A stretch of DNA of 5,285 nucleotides. Source: Candidatus Kapaibacterium sp. (GTDB lineage: Bacteria > Bacteroidota > Ignavibacteria > Kapaibacteriales > HRBIN21). The notes under the pieces are model-generated. The model saw only the letters and a list, made by a program, of their open reading frames with translations, did no database searches and was not told the DNA's origin. The DNA is taken from NCBI GenBank assembly GCA_025055465.1, contig JANWXA010000132.1, positions 1 through 5,285 of the forward strand, given 5' to 3'. The translations under genes were made by a program, and so were the position numbers. This document shows positions 4,386-5,285 of this stretch, piece after piece. Position 1 is the first letter of the stretch. Each line of letters starts with the position of its first letter.

Positions 4386-5285
4386 ATGCCAGGCATTACA
4401 AACATCGTATCCGCTTCGGGCGCTGCCTCAGGGCAGACTCTGCTGGAACAGCTATTAGCGGCGTATCGCTCTCAGCAGGGCCGCCCATTGGAAGCACTCA
4501 AGCAGCGGCAGAAACAGATACAGGAACGACAGAAGCTTCTCAATAACCTACACACTCGCTTGGAAGAGCTTCTCTTTCAGGCTCAGACCTTCTCCCGCCC
4601 AGGTGCCGAAGAGCGCTTCATGGCACGGAAGGTTCAGAGTTCGGCGCCCGAAATCGTTACAGCCACAGCACAGAGCTCTGCTTTGTTAGGCAGTGTCTCC
4701 ATCCAGGTCCAACGAATAGCCCGCAACGATGTGCTGAGCTCAGACCGACTGCTCAAAACAGAACCGTTTGGACTCAGCGGCACGTACCGCTTTGACCTGA
4801 CTGCCGGCGGGAACCCGTTCTCGGTGGAAGTCTCCCTGAACGGCACAGAGGACACAGAAACAGCGCTGCGCAAGATCGCTACAGCTATCAACAGAACGCC
4901 AAACAGCAGTGTCGCCGCCACTGTGATTGCAGATACGGCAACGACTGCTCGGCTGACACTTACAGCAAAGCAAACAGGTACCGCGGCTGCCATAGCATTC
5001 GCGGACAACACCGGATTGCTGAGTCGGCTGGGCTGGACGAATAGCCTTTTCGCCGATCCGGAAAGCCGCATCGTTGCAACCAACGCCGCCGCTGGTTATC
5101 AGCTCGCTCGTTCCTCTGAGCTCAACGCCCAACTCGCCGTCAACGGCCTCACGGTTGTTCGGGAATCCAATATAATCACAGATCTCCTGCCCGGTATGAC
5201 CCTGACGTTGCTGCGAAGCCAGCAGCCGACAGATCCTCCTGTCACGCTGACAACCGTGGCAGACACCGAATCCGTTGCAAACCTC
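4386..5285 (+). CDS. fliD: FliD, filament cap protein (hook-associated protein 2), 5' part
   Basis: The frame is open for 300 codons from the ATG at 4386 to the window edge. A weak Shine-Dalgarno, GAGAG, lies at 4376-4380, 5 nt upstream. Residues 17-70 form the N-terminal helix/coiled coil (LLEQLLAAYRSQQGRPLEAL, then a Q/K-rich heptad-like stretch to about 67). Residues 80-117 carry the RKVQSSAPEIVTATA and GSVSIQVQRIARND blocks of the FliD N-terminal domain. Residues 128-215 match the middle domain, with ALRKIATAINRTPNSSVAAT (160-179) and ARLTLTAKQTGTAAAIAF. LNAQLAVNGLTVVRESN and ITDLLPGMTLTL (246-275) are the strongest FliD signature, where the C-terminal domain begins. FliD caps the growing filament and inserts each new flagellin. 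Roughly the last third or more is outside the window. It begins 37 bp after fliS and is probably in the same operon. Confidence 0.93.
   Translation, partial: MPGITNIVSASGAASGQTLLEQLLAAYRSQQGRPLEALKQRQKQIQERQKLLNNLHTRLEELLFQAQTFSRPGAEERFMARKVQSSAPEIVTATAQSSALLGSVSIQVQRIARNDVLSSDRLLKTEPFGLSGTYRFDLTAGGNPFSVEVSLNGTEDTETALRKIATAINRTPNSSVAATVIADTATTARLTLTAKQTGTAAAIAFADNTGLLSRLGWTNSLFADPESRIVATNAAAGYQLARSSELNAQLAVNGLTVVRESNIITDLLPGMTLTLLRSQQPTDPPVTLTTVADTESVANL

Noticed and set aside
4634..5132. Minus-strand open frames opposite fliD
   Set aside because: The plus strand encodes clear FliD motifs throughout; the antisense products are low-complexity alanine/valine/serine-rich shadows.

Overview
The window is bacterial, densely coded and moderately GC-rich (mid-50s percent by eye, not counted). 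It comes from a flagellated, motile organism. The flagellin, FliS and FliD are all divergent members of their families. The flagellin promoter is of the sigma-28 type, and only some genes have a Shine-Dalgarno sequence. I cannot assign a phylum with confidence. The proteins do not look like those of the common enteric or Bacillus model species, and a deep-branching or environmental lineage is plausible.

Layout. (1) Positions 1-1194, minus strand: a cytoplasmic glycoside hydrolase of the six-hairpin (alpha/alpha)6 type, whose C-terminus lies beyond the left edge. (2) Positions 1195-1325: a divergent intergenic region with a 22-bp inverted repeat and two 7-bp direct repeats spaced 11 bp apart. 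(3) Positions 1326-2905, plus strand: a two-gene membrane cluster made of a multi-pass acyltransferase (DUF1624/YeiB-like) and, 17 bp later, a small DUF2231 membrane protein. (4) Positions 2903-3000: the flagellin control region. A good sigma-28 promoter starts inside the stop codon of the DUF2231 gene and is followed by a leader with a GGA-loop hairpin and a Shine-Dalgarno sequence. (5) Positions 3001-5285, plus strand: the flagellar filament module flagellin - hairpin - fliS - fliD, with fliD cut by the right edge.

How it works together. Flagellin is the filament subunit, FliS is its export chaperone, and FliD is the cap under which subunits polymerise. The order and strand fit one late flagellar unit driven from the sigma-28 promoter. 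A GC-rich hairpin after the flagellin gene could let flagellin be made in large excess over FliS and FliD. The hydrolase and the acyltransferase/DUF2231 pair are probably unrelated neighbours of the flagellar genes. I saw no mobile element, CRISPR array or RNA gene. The most interesting material is regulatory: the promoter/stop-codon overlap and the possible CsrA-type leader of the flagellin mRNA.
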